Positions 1-10,505 of a stretch of 64,000 bases of DNA are shown in pieces; within the stretch, counting starts at the first letter, position 1; every line of letters starts with the position of its first letter. The DNA is taken from the NCBI GenBank assembly GCA_963691655.1, contig CAVNUY010000010.1, positions 1-64,000 of the forward strand. The letters run 5' to 3'. Below the pieces are notes generated by a model. That model was not told the DNA's origin. It did not search any database and saw only the letters and a list, made by a program, of their open reading frames with translations. This stretch comes from Toxonevra muliebris (lineage: Eukaryota; Arthropoda; Insecta; Diptera; Pallopteridae). The position numbers and the translations under genes were made by a program.

Positions 1-1185
1 ATTTGGAATCAAATCCGTAATTCTGGGTTATGATTTCAAATATTAGTAGCTTATATAGGATATTGAAAGATTAAGAACTTATCACTAAGATCACTGATGA
101 GGAATTGTGGCGGATTCCGAAACCGGCCGTCTGATTTGCCCGTCTCTATATACATTGTTGTTGTGATGACTACATTTGTTCATTAAGCCTGTTTATATAT
201 AACTTCAAATAACGAAATTGACATGAACTTAAGTCATGACTTTGAAAATTAACCTCTAGATTTAATTTTCATAGTCTCCTAAAAAACTATCATGAACTGA
301 TCGAATGGGGACCGTTCAGAAAAAATGACACCTAGAATCATTTTCTCACAAACACACACACTCTCCCATGTACTAGACTTTCAAATAACGAACTGTTATG
401 CAGACTAGCTACAATGGGAAAAAAACAACAACATAAGTGTATAGAACGGTAGTGGTAGTTTCTTTCAATATCTCTATTCAGTGAAGATATTTGGAATCAA
501 ATCCGTAATTCTGGGTTATGATTTCAAATATTAGTAGCTTATATAGGATATTGAAAGATTAAGAACTTATCACTAAGATCACTGATGAGGAATTGTGGCG
601 GATTCCGAAACGGCCGTCTGATTTGCCCGTCTCTATATACATTGTTGTTGTGATGACTACATTTGTTCATTAAGCCTGTTTATATATAACTTCAAATAAC
701 GAAATTGACATGAACTTAAGTCATGACTTTGAAAATTAACCTCTAGATTTAATTTTCATAGTCTCCTAAAAAACTATCATGAACTGATCGAATGGGGACC
801 GTTCAGAAAAAATGACACCTAGAATCATTTTCTCACAAACACACACACTCTCCCATGTACTAGACTTTCAAATAACGAACTGTTATGCAGACTAGCTACA
901 ATGGGAAAAAAACAACAACATAAGTGTATAGAACGGTAGTGGTAGTTTCTTTCAATATCTCTATTCAGTGAAGATATTTGGAATCAAATCCGTAATTCTG
1001 GGTTATGATTTCAAATATTAGTAGCTTATATAGGATATTGAAAGATTAAGAACTTATCACTAAGATCACTGATGAGGAATTGTGGCGGATTCCGAAACGG
1101 CCGTCTGATTTGCCCGTCTCTATATACATTGTTGTTGTGATGACTACATTTGTTCATTAAGCCTGTTTATATATAACTTCAAATA
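1..1185. repeat. 487-bp satellite, end of a tandem array
   Basis: Two full units (1-488 and 489-975) and a partial third (976 to about 1185) follow one another head to tail and are almost identical. The one clear difference is an extra C in the first unit (gaaaccgg at about 118 against gaaacgg). The match stops abruptly after cttcaaata near 1185, where unique sequence begins. The first base of the window is already inside a unit, so the array probably continues to the left. No coding potential and no link to the other repeats in the window was seen. Confidence 0.93.
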
Positions 1186-2039
1186 TCCAATATCATTAAA
1201 ACTAAATATAATTTTGAAATGAGCTGCCAAGAATTCTATAACTATTTGCTTCAATATAATGAACATGTTTTGAAAGACATTGGAAGTGTAGACAAGTATA
1301 TGGAAACTGAGTAGTGTAGAAACTATATATGTACGTACACATTTATTAAATTTTGTCTTTATTGTATAAAAGCTCATTATGAGATTTTTTCATTGATATT
1401 TTGTATATAATTTTACATAGATATGTATATGTGTAAATGTACATTATTTAATTATTATACACTCTTTTGTATAAAATTTTATAAAATTAATGTTTAAATA
1501 TTCATATGTTTTTAATAATATAGATTTCTATATTATATTATACGTCCTAGATTTTAGCCAAAATGTTCTAGTTTTTTCAGCTCGCTGTCCTCGATTTCAA
1601 TATTTGGGCATAACAACTCTCACAAAAAAAAAGCTTCCACACACCAAAAAAAAAATCTTAATAATACAAAGGCTTTAATTTATTTTTCGCTACTAAAAAA
1701 CATAGAAAGTTGTTGAAATAGGAACTATATTATGAAGAGAAAAATGTGTCTTATTTTGTTTTAACTCAATATTACTAAGTGATAGTATGATGTGACAAAA
1801 GTAAGTTTTCAAAAACTTTAATATTCAAAATGACAACATTTTACTCCAGCAATTTTAGTAAATTGGTTTTCAATAGTGAAAAGAAGATTTCTACACCGAC
1901 CTTCCCCAAACTATTTTTTACCAATTTTCTTTATTCCTCGAAACAGAAGTGCACCGTAAATCAATCAATCTCAATCTGCTCTTGCATTACCATTTAATAA
2001 CAAGTCAGGGCTTAGAGTTGAAGGTGGGATTTGTTTCTT
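1186..2039. other. AT-rich gene-free stretch
   Basis: Only short, low-complexity frames are present. Homopolymer A and T runs are frequent. I see no gene, transposon end or RNA gene here. Confidence 0.6.
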
Positions 2040-2086
2040 TTTTTTAACGGGGTTCTCAAAAGGCTTTCTCCAGCTCATCTCTGTTT

Positions 2087-2406
2087 TTGTTAAAACGCGG
2101 GCATTTAAAAAGTATATGCTGCACTTTCTCCCGTTCTTCTGGGCATCATGGGCAAAACGGGTCTTCTCCGGTTGATTCTATGCAACCGGTTGATTCTATG
2201 CAACCGGTTGATTCTATGCAAGTACTACTTGAATTCAGTTCACCTTGTCTGCGTGGTATCCACTCTTCTATATCCGTAATGAGATTGTAGGTCCATCGAC
2301 CCTTCTCGGATGACTCCCATCTTCGCTGCCATTCCATGATGGTATTCGGTTGTGTGTCACGGCCATATAACCGCTTCATCTCTTGTGCCTGTAAATCTAT
2401 GGACAC
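2087..2406 (-). pseudogene. R1-type LINE ORF2 C-terminal domain with zinc finger
   Basis: The minus strand reads MSIDLQAQEMKRL, then WQRRWESSEKGRWTYNLI and WIPRRQGELN. It continues (with an expanded 18-bp repeat) into a CPFCP / ESAAYTF / C-P pattern, the C-terminal CCHC finger of R1-like elements. The 18-bp repeat adds residues CIESTG three times in the middle of the domain. Confidence 0.65.
2168..2221. repeat. 18-bp minisatellite, three exact copies
   Basis: ccggttgattctatgcaa is repeated exactly three times at 2168-2185, 2186-2203 and 2204-2221. The period is a multiple of three, so the LINE frame is kept. It is a local slippage expansion inside the R1 remnant. Confidence 0.95.
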
Positions 2407-2729
2407 CTTACTAGCTATGACACAAATAGCATAGTCCGATACTGTGCGATACGCGCTAGCAACCCTCAGGGCACTGAACTATATATCTTCGGATATATAT
2501 ATATATCACGGATATCTTTCTGATGTGTTTTTTTTGCTGTCCGCCCAGATAGGTGCTGCATACAAGATTACTGACGTTGTAACCGTTGAAAGCAGCTGGC
2601 GCCTGCCCTCGCGCGGGCCTCCTATATTCGACGTGATGCGTGTTAATGCGCGTTTATTCGTGCTGCTTTTCCACTAGCAGCTTTCAGGTGATCCTTGAAC
2701 GTCATGCTAGAATCTATAAGTACTCCTAA

Positions 2730-3458
2730 TTACTTAATGTGTGGACACGAGGTGTTGTTATGATCACCAACCGTGATGACCAGCTCTTCACGTGCTCTTC
2801 TGGTACTCAATATCACGACTTCCGTCTTCTGCTCCGCCAATTCCAGCTTCGAGTTGTACAGCCATCTTCTTACTCTTGAGATGACATCGTTACATATAGC
2901 CTGTAGCGAGTCCAGGTGTTTGGCTACTGCCACTATCGCGATGTCGCCTGCATATCCTATGATTGTTGTATCCTCCGGGAGATCCAATTTGAGGATGCCG
3001 TCAAACATTGCGTTCCATAGCGTTGGGCCGAGAACGGAGCCCTGCGGAACGCCTCCTTTGACACGATACTGCTTCACGCCGTCATCAGTATCGTATATTA
3101 AAATTCTGTTGTCGAAGTAGTTTGCGATTATTTGGAACAGGTACTCCGGTACTTCGAATCCTCTCAGTGCACTCATAATCTGAGGCCATTTCACCGAAGG
3201 TGCAGCTTTGATCGCCGCCTTGAGCGCAACGTTGGGGATGGCATCCAGTCCTTGGGCCTTGTTATCCGCAATTCTTTGTAGCGTTGCCAGCACTTCGATG
3301 GCGGTGACTTCTGGTGCTTGTACGCACTTATGTTGTCGTGGAGCAAGTTCTTCCTGGGGGGGAAAGAGTGTGGTTACCACTTTTCGCATCAGTGTGGGGC
3401 AGGTGGGCTGTGGGGCCCTTAACCTTCCGACCTTCCTCATAACCGTTGTGTATGCCAT
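2730..3458 (-). pseudogene. R1-type LINE ORF2, internally deleted reverse transcriptase
   Basis: The 242-residue frame contains the RT motif GGVPQGSVLGPTLWN and the catalytic box as IIGYAGDIAIVA. The usual YADD is changed to YAGD, which removes a metal-binding Asp. Upstream, the text passes straight from ALKAAIKAAP to SVKWPQIMSAL. In intact R1 proteins these are separated by roughly 150 residues holding RT motifs 1 to 4 (including FLDIxNAFN), so an in-frame internal deletion is inferred. The element cannot encode a working enzyme. Confidence 0.78.
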
Positions 3459-3473
3459 CCCCCATGGATCGGT

Positions 3474-3956
3474 TTATGCGCTGTCGCGTAACTGTTTAAA
3501 ACAAATGTTTTTGTTGTCTCTGATGGCCTTCTTGAGCTCTATTCTACGAACTTTATAGTCGAGCGGCAGGTCTTCCCACGCGGGAAGAGAGCGAGCTCTC
3601 TGCGTTTTCCTGCGTGCTTGATGGCATTTCTTTCTGGCTTCCGCTATCTTTTCATTCCACCAGTACACTGGTTTTCTGATCAAGACTGCATGTCTTCGGG
3701 GAATCGCAGCATCGCCCGCTTTGGAAAGTGCTGCGGTGGTATGCACTGCCATGTCTGCAGCTGGTTTGGTCTGGAACATTGCGTCACTCCAAGCTATGTT
3801 GAACGTATCCGCGTCGAACGCTTGCCTCTTCCATCCATTTTGCTGAGCCTTCTGTATCCGGACCGCGAGGGGTGTTGTCCACGTCGATGATGATGGCCTT
3901 GTGCCCATCGCTATGCGTGTACATGTTGCTAACGCTCCATTTGGCAGAGCGCGCAA
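3474..3956 (-). pseudogene. R1-type LINE ORF2, endonuclease-RT linker
   Basis: This 160-residue frame contains YWWNEKIAEARKKCHQARR followed by a basic helix-rich stretch (YKVRRIELKKAIRDNK). That WWN-EI-AR pattern is typical of the linker between endonuclease and reverse transcriptase in R1-type elements. It is out of frame with the pieces on both sides. Confidence 0.7.
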
Positions 3957-4109
3957 CTACGTTGTCGTGAGGTCTATTATGGACCTACCTCTGCCGTTGT
4001 CGAAAGTGTATGCCCCGAACTCATTTAGTAGCTCCAGCTCTAAGGTAACCAGACTCTAAAGGAGTAAGTGGCCACGTCGGTACGTGCGGGCGCTACCGCA
4101 TGTTGTGGA

Positions 4110-4430
4110 CTATGCATTAAAGTTCCCGCCGATAAGAAGTGGAAATTTTCCGCGTGCTTCTTCCACTAATGCTGTCACCATGGTCTCAAAAGCTTCCACG
4201 CTCTTATTAGGTGGAGCGTAGCAGCTGAAAAAGTAGATTCCACCTACTTTGACCCACGTGAATCCTTCTTTGGCTGTTTTCATATTTCCTTGCAATGTGG
4301 CGTTGTCTAGCGCCCAAATGGCAGCCTTATTCGCGGCATCCGTCGCCCAGCCATGTCCATCTAGATTAGTATACTGCTCCGAAAGTAACGCTAAGTTGAA
4401 GTGGTTGATATTGAGTTGTAATATCTTCAT
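4110..4430 (-). pseudogene. R1-type LINE ORF2, N-terminal endonuclease fragment
   Basis: The fragment begins MKILQLNINHFNLALL, the usual start of an apurinic-type LINE endonuclease with its first catalytic Asn (QLNINH). It continues through FSCYAPPNK and ends at LLIGGNFNA. The family motif is GGDFNA; here Asp is replaced by Asn, a change expected to destroy catalysis. The rest of the endonuclease, including the SDH motif, is missing between this frame and the linker frame at 3474-3956. This indicates an internal deletion or frameshifts. Confidence 0.72.
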
Positions 4431-4432
4431 TA

Positions 4433-5017
4433 TTACCTCAAATTTTTTCGCGCCTTTTGGAACAGGGGACATTTTGTGATCCCTGCTGCATGTGCTCCTT
4501 TGCACAGAGCATATTTGTCCTTATTAGAGCAGGCTGCCGCTAGTGCCCGCTTTCTCCGCATTTTAGACAGTGCTTCGTCCTTCTCTGTGCAACGTTGCGC
4601 AATATGGCCGTAGCCCCAGCACTTGAAACAGTATCTGGGCGAATCCAGCCCCCTTATCCTGCTCATCACCCATCCAATGCGTACTCGTTGCGCATCTATC
4701 ACCTTCCTCGCGTCGTCTACGGGTAGGCAGATGAGAGCTGTTTGTGTGCCGTTGTACCTCTTTCGCAGGCTTCTAACAGCAGTTTCCTCTGAGCGTTGTA
4801 TTTTGCATTGCGCATGAAGTGCCTCGCAAATTTCCTCCGGTGTGGTGACCTCGTCTAGGTCTCTGCATTGTAGCGTGACCGTGTGAGTTTTGGCCGTCTC
4901 CTTAAGTACCTCTTCGATTGCTGCTCGGTACGTCGTCGTCTGGTTTTCTGGAGCCTTGTTCAACTCCAGAAGTAGCTCGCCTTTGGCTGTTCTGCATCTG
5001 TTTTGAGCATTTTTCAT
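4433..5017 (-). pseudogene. R1-type LINE ORF1 (gag-like, zinc knuckle)
   Basis: A 194-residue frame starts MKNAQNRCRTAKGE. Its C-terminal third carries CFKCWGYGHIAQRC, a canonical C-X2-C-X4-H-X4-C knuckle, followed by a degenerate second Cys motif (YALCKGAHAAGITKC). The upstream part resembles the R1 ORF1 region before the knuckles (VRIGWVMSRIRG). ORF1 of this clade binds element RNA and forms the RNP. The frame stops two bases before the ATG of the endonuclease frame, the usual tight ORF1/ORF2 spacing of such elements. It is probably truncated at its N-terminus compared with full R1 ORF1 proteins. Expression is unlikely. Confidence 0.75.
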
Positions 5018-5030
5018 ATCCGTTTTTGTT

Positions 5031-6627
5031 ACAATAGACTAATTTCATCAAAATTTAAAATTTATTCACATGTACATTGCATTGCTGTTATATTCATAAA
5101 TTGAATAATGCATATGTTCAGATATGGCAGACTTGCAGCAGAAATTCTGTGATTTCATGAAACACTTAGTACGAATAATTGAACTGAGAGTCTCCAACAT
5201 CATCTTAATGCCAATTTTCATTTTGGTTAAATTCATCACAGAGAAAAACTCATTCCAAAAATGTGTTGGATGTGGCAAAGACACCAAAATGAAAGAAAGT
5301 TTGGAAATATTTGAAGGCAAGCTATCTCCCAACTTGTACTTATCTTCATTGTTCCTCCAATAATTTGCTCATAACGATAAAATTTAAAGATGATGTTATT
5401 TTTTGAGGAAGCAGGGCTGCATATTATTATCGATAATAAAAAAGACTAATATACTAATATAGTTAGGAATATAAAAAACTTAAAGGGTTGCTCAAGAAAT
5501 TGACAAATAGCACGTTTAGTCAATAAGTTCATATAAAAAGTGTAGCTAGACATAATTTAAAAAACAGCCAAAAGCGCGACAGCAATAAATAAGTGCTCAA
5601 AAAGCACATTATACTCCCAATTGGCGATAAATCGCCCAACCAGGCCCCGCTGCATATGAATAAAAACAAACCCGGTTTGATTGACAAATATACAAATGTC
5701 ATACTTATAGGCGTTTTTCTTTATTTGCTCTGAGCAGAGCACGAGTTGTCAAAAAAGGAAATCGTGTTTCTTTTTAGCTCTGAGCACTCCGAGCAAACGT
5801 AGTTGTGTTTCTTTTTGTGATCAGAGCGCGCTCAGAGCATGCTCTACGTGCTCAGAAGAAATGACTGAGCAGACAGAGCACGATTTAAAAAATATTTTGA
5901 AAGAAAACACAAGAATTTGAAATAGCGAACAAGGGCTCAGAATAATTTATTTATTTTTTTTTGTACAAAAAAAATCAAAACGATTGAAAAAAACTTTGTT
6001 GAAAAATAAACTTATTTATAAATAGTTATTATCTGACAGTTGATCAGTACATGTCCTGGATATTTTTTTAAATACTCGAAATACTTTTTTTTGTGGCGTG
6101 GTTTTGTCAACCAACGTGGGTAAATGGTTCTGGAAATATATATGACGGAAAAGGCCCCGCCATATTTTTTCATGGAATGCCAAAACAACGTTTTGTAGAG
6201 ACGTGCCACAAATGAATACTGAGATATTCCATAGCTAAAACTCAGATTATATAGGAGATGCAATGTCCCCTTTTTTCAATTTCACACAAAACGCAGTTAT
6301 TATTTGTCATTACAAATAACTCCTTAAATATTTGCAAAACTACAGGTTTGTAGATGAAGAATTTATATTAATTTCTTAACATAAATATAACTTAAATATC
6401 TCTTTGAGATAAAACAAAACATTCACATTCTTTAATGTCATGTTTAATCTTTTTCTATATATTTTTATAATCATGTTGAGTTTGAATCATTATATAATAT
6501 TGCAGTTTATGCCTGATTTCCATTTTATCAACAACAGTTTACGACCAGCACCTTCATTCGTTGTTTTGGCTTTTAGTATTGTATATATCAACGTTAAACA
6601 GGCATCAGTATGGTAAGGTATGACATA
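5031..6627. other. Gene-free region, unassigned
   Basis: No recognisable protein or transposon was found. The frames at 5124-5363 (plus) and 6012-6263 (minus) match no family I know. At 5715-5880 there is a cluster of gagc/gctc words (gctctgagcagagcacg and relatives) with local dyad symmetry. This may be a decayed transposon end. Confidence 0.45.
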
Positions 6628-6635
6628 CACTAGAG

Positions 6636-7022
6636 CAGTTGTTCTCAAGTGGGAGCGCCCCCTCCCCCTGGGGGGCGTTGACTGATTGATCATGATTGAC
6701 TATTTTTATTAATTATTTGGTTAGTTTAAGCTAGCGAATTTCCAACTAAAACGTCACTAAAACTTCACCATCCTAGTTTTCTTCCCGAGGAACAATTCAA
6801 CTACTAAATACATTTACTAGCCTGTTTATCTTCGACGCAAACTAAGCAGAACCTCATCCAAACTACGGAAAACCCAGAATTTTATCAAGGCGGGCAAGAT
6901 TTAATTTAAAAAATAGTAAACCAGCATAAAAAATTGTTATGTGAAAATCGAAGTGGGGGAGGCGCGGGTTTGCCACGAATTCGAAATGGGGGGCGTAGGA
7001 TGAGCACAGTTGAGAACCTCTG
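6636..7022. mobile_element. hAT-like MITE with 8-bp target duplication
   Basis: The left end cagttgttctcaa and the right end (reverse complement cagaggttctcaa) form 13-bp terminal inverted repeats with 11 matches. They are flanked by cactagag (6628-6635) and ccctagag (7023-7030), an 8-bp duplication with one mismatch. CAG termini and 8-bp duplications are hallmarks of the hAT superfamily. The 387-bp element has G-rich subterminal blocks and no coding capacity, so it is a non-autonomous copy. Confidence 0.8.
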
Positions 7023-7030
7023 CCCTAGAG

Positions 7031-8228
7031 CCTATATTTTCTGAATTTTTTATCATTTTCGTTTCTACTACCTTTGCATAACATTCTTCTCATGAAAATT
7101 TGATATACGTATGTAACCTGAGTGTAACCAGTTCCACGCTTTCTTGTAAAAATTCGTTGAGATATCACATTCCCACAACAAAAATAATGAAACTTTTTGC
7201 GTAAATATTTTGGATGCATATACATACATAGTTGATAAACATATAAAGTATTGGCATAAATTTTTTTAATATCAGAGAGTTTTGGTTTTACTTTCATCGT
7301 ACAGAAAATAAAATTAAAAATTAGTGAAAATACGAATAAATTTTATTTTGCTTATTAATCGTTTGAACATGAAATGTTTTTATGTTATTTATACACTTGG
7401 TGTATTTGCATGTTGTATATTTATTTTTGTATTTACTTTTTGTCGATAAAAAAAATAATTTGTATAAAAAAAAAACAAACAAAAAAAGCGCATTTGGTGG
7501 GATTCGAACCTCAACTTCCACATTCACAACTTCAACTTCCCCTTTTAACAATTCATCTGCACACAACTATGAAAGAAAGTGATCAAATTAGTAATATTTA
7601 GTTACATTCTTGCAAATTAAGAATTATATAAAACACAAAGCTTTCAAAACTCTCACTCATTTTGCAGACAAAGTATTCATTTTAGACACAAAGGCTTTGG
7701 CACATAGAGTCCGTTGTGTACGTGAGAGCAAAGTATACAACTGACAACTACTAGAAAATATGTGAAATCGTATGTGGTGTAGTCCATGTACAACGTATAC
7801 GTTGAAGTAATGCAAGAAGTTGGGTAACTCTCAACTTTGCCATACGTTGAAAGAGAGTTGTGAGTATGAAAGCTTTCAGCTGATTAATTTTGTGTATGAT
7901 GTGCAGTGTTGTCGAAGGTACTCCGATCGGAGTATTCGTACTCCGCTCAAATCTCAATCCTCCTGTCCTCCCCAATCTGAAAAAATCCTCCTTTTCATAT
8001 TCTTGAATTTTTGCGTTGTATGCAAAATAAACGTATATCAAAAATACCTATGTTTATGCCCTGTTTTGTGAAGAGCGAAGAAATCTGTTTTTTTTTTTAG
8101 TTTTTAATCTTTATTGTTTTTTTTTTATTATTTCCTAATATTAAAACTTTATATTGCACCGTTTATTTCCAAAGAAGGAATATTTTGTTTTTATATGAAC
8201 TTGTTTATTTTTCATAACTTTTATAGCT
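7031..8228. other. Gene-free region, unassigned
   Basis: AT-rich with several poly-A and poly-T tracts. Short frames exist but look random. Weak inverted similarity between about 7636-7660 and 7852-7882 (both contain aaagctttca) hints at an old transposon, but the ends cannot be set. Confidence 0.4.
7480..7520 (-). other. tRNA T-arm-like (B box) motif, possible SINE remnant
   Basis: On the minus strand ggttcgaatcccacca followed by aaatgcgc and a T run resembles a tRNA T-arm (B box GGTTCGAATCC) and 3' end. The T-stem pairs poorly and no D-arm or anticodon arm could be placed upstream, where gaagttga-like short repeats occur. It is not a functional tRNA. A tRNA-derived SINE fragment is possible. 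Confidence 0.25.
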
Positions 8229-8232
8229 TTAA

Positions 8233-8697
8233 CCCTCTAGTTCTCAAGCCCGCCTCTAGATGGCCTTCATCAAAAGGGATGGAATTGCCACCATAACAGT
8301 TTTCTTTTGCTACATTTTATCATATCGCTTAGAGAATTTCCCAAGCTTTTAAAAAAATGCATCAGTTATGAGCTATGAAAAATATGAAAATTAATTATTC
8401 TGATTGTATTTGAGATAAAAATGAAAAAAATAAATAAAATACTTCCAGTCATACTATCCACATAAAAAAAGATATGGATAGTTGAGAATTTGAATTTTTT
8501 ATATAAAATATTTAATTACTTAAAACAAATCGTTAAAAAGCTCATTCAACAACAAATAATTTTAGGCGTTCAAACTTTCCCACTTCATAAAACCACGCCC
8601 CTTAGCTTTTTTGTCTTTTTAAATAAGTTTATAATTTTTCCGCCATATTGATCAATTCCGATTTTTTTTATCAATAAAAAATTTGGGAACTAGAGGG
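8233..8697. mobile_element. piggyBac-like MITE (TTAA target duplication)
   Basis: The element is bounded by TTAA at 8229-8232 and 8698-8701. Its ends are ccctctagttctcaa and, in inverted orientation, ccctctagttcccaa (14 of 15 matching). TTAA duplication plus CCC-starting inverted ends is the piggyBac signature. The 465-bp interior has no transposase frame, so it would be a non-autonomous derivative. Confidence 0.8.
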
Positions 8698-8739
8698 TTA
8701 AGTATGACTAAATTTGTAACAAAAAACTTCTATACATTA

Positions 8740-9321
8740 CACTGTGCAAAAATATATGGGGCGTAACGACTAAAACAGCTGAAAAGAACTAAAAGAACAA
8801 TAGAAACCTTATATAAGATTTTGCCAAAGGTATATCGCGTTGAAGTTTTCGATTTCTGTGCCGAATTGCCGAGTGTCATGAATTGGCGTTTTCTGCATTT
8901 TTAGAATATAACCGTGCATTTATTGATGTTAAGGTCTGAGGATCTATTATATGTTAAGGTGTAAGGAAAGTTTTTGCCTAACACTGCAAAGACATATCTC
9001 TTCTACTAATGGATCTTCCTTGGCCAAAATTTAAAATTTATTCAAAAACTGGCACTTGGAGTAGAAATCGGATGTGGATATATGAGAAAAAAATGTTTAT
9101 TTTTGAATAGAAACTGAGGTCTCATGCAGGTCAATATGACTAAGCCTTTTTGCGATATTGAACAAAAACCAAGAAAAAACAAATTTCAACATGTTTTACT
9201 AAAAAAAAACAACAAAAAATATTAATTTTTTAGCAAAATCTAATATAAGGTTTTTATTGTTAAGTCAAGTACTTTTCAGCTATCATAGTCATTACGCTGA
9301 TCCCAAATGGTGTTGCACAGT
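8740..9321. mobile_element. Non-autonomous element with about 90-bp inverted ends
   Basis: The left end from cactgtgcaaaa (8740) and the reverse complement of the right end (tactgtgcaacacc, ending near 9321) align over roughly 90 bp. Shared blocks include agctgaaaag, aaccttata and agattttgc. TA dinucleotides adjoin both ends, compatible with a Tc1/mariner-type duplication, but this is weak. No transposase is encoded. The superfamily is uncertain. Confidence 0.6.
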
Positions 9322-10505
9322 ATTATTGGAACTGTTAACAATTATCTAAGTAATACTTAGTTGAAAACTTTTAAGATATTTTGAAAAAATCCTCCCTTGT
9401 CATGCAAAATCCTTCACTAGAAAGGAAAAATTCCCCCCCCAAAATTTTTAAAACGACAGCAGCTTTTAGTCGATATCGTATTAGTATCAAACATTGTTTC
9501 GATTAGCTAAAAGAACGCTTTAATAGTTTAAAAGAGCTAATAATCTGAATAAAAAAAAAATGACCATGTTTCTCCTTGTTTGCGGAATATTGCATAATAT
9601 TCTAATAATGCAGCAAGAACAAACATTTGAAGAAGTTTATTGTGACATGCACATAAGTGAACATACGATTTTCTTTCAATTCGATTTTTTAAGAGGATGC
9701 TCACACGGGCGCAAGGGTGACTGCCTGTCTGAAAGAGAGAGGTTGAAAAATAGGTAGAAAGAAAAAGAAAGGTTGCGCCGAAAATTCAAAAATAAAAAAG
9801 TTGGTGGATTAATGAATGTTCTATGTTCATATTGTTCCAATTTTTTTTATTTTTATTTTTTTTTATAAACTTATTTTATTTTCTTTAAAGATTTTATTAT
9901 ATATATATATTTTTTTAATTTTAAGCACACATTTATGGCACATAATTAATATATCCCCTTTTGTTTCGGCGGCTTTTATAAAAATTCTCGAATATTATAT
10001 TTTAAACAATCCTATTATAATAAAATGTACGTTTTTAATATTATTCTCTTCATATTATATACTGTGTCGTTCATTTGTACTGCGGGTAAGGCTTAGCCGA
10101 TAAATTATGGCCGACAGAAAGTAAAAGAAGGCGGCGGCGCGAATTTGACTGTGAACCGCACAGCTCTGTTATAGCTCTCAGCTCTCATAGTTATAGAATT
10201 TTTTATTAAAAAAAGTAAGATGTCAGCTGCAAAACAAGTTTCAATTGAATACACTATTGAAGATTGTGTCTTATAACAGACACAGAGGAAGTGCGCTCAA
10301 GGCTGCAGTAAATTGTAGTAAGCATTAAATTTCCTAACCGAATATTTTAAAAGATTGCCCGCACTCCCTGAATTTGTTGCCTTAGCAGAAGAAACGGAGT
10401 CTGATTCTGTTGTTGATAGTGGTATGTTGTAATTTCATGAAGTTGTGAAAGAAATTTACATTTATTTAAATTGCAGTTATTTTTCCATTCCATTATTTTT
10501 CCAAC
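9322..10505. other. Gene-free region with long T-rich tracts
   Basis: Low-complexity poly-T and AT tracts dominate 9816-9930. A short segment at 9389-9400 (tgaaaaaatcctcc) repeats one at 7979-7992, suggesting both flank a single older element now split by the two MITEs. Weak transposase-like text before 10506 (LPALPEFVALAEETESDS at about 10355) may belong to the pogo remnant that follows. Confidence 0.4.

Larger units (their letters stand above)
2040..5030 (-). mobile_element. Decayed R1-clade LINE retrotransposon
   Basis: Reading the minus strand from about 5020 down to about 2040, the usual order of an R1-type non-LTR element appears. It runs: ORF1 with a CCHC knuckle, endonuclease start, endonuclease-RT linker, reverse transcriptase, then a C-terminal domain with a second zinc finger. 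Frames are broken by frameshifts and internal deletions, and the catalytic sites are altered, so the copy is dead. No target duplication was identified. The C-terminal motifs (GRWTYNLI, W-RRQGELN, then a CPxC-type finger) are what I recognise as R1-type. The clade assignment is from remembered family motifs and was not checked by a search. Confidence 0.8.

Noticed and set aside
5124..5363. 79-codon plus-strand frame MADLQQKFCDFMKH
   Set aside because: It has a start and acceptable composition but no family match, and an equally long frame lies on the other strand; not enough to call a gene.
7480..7520. Functional tRNA gene on the minus strand
   Set aside because: Only a B-box-like T-loop is present; the T-stem does not pair and no anticodon or D arm could be folded.
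7902..8990. hAT element from cagtgttg (7902) to taacactg (about 8982)
   Set aside because: Only about eight terminal bases match, no duplication was found, and the interval contains two better-defined elements.
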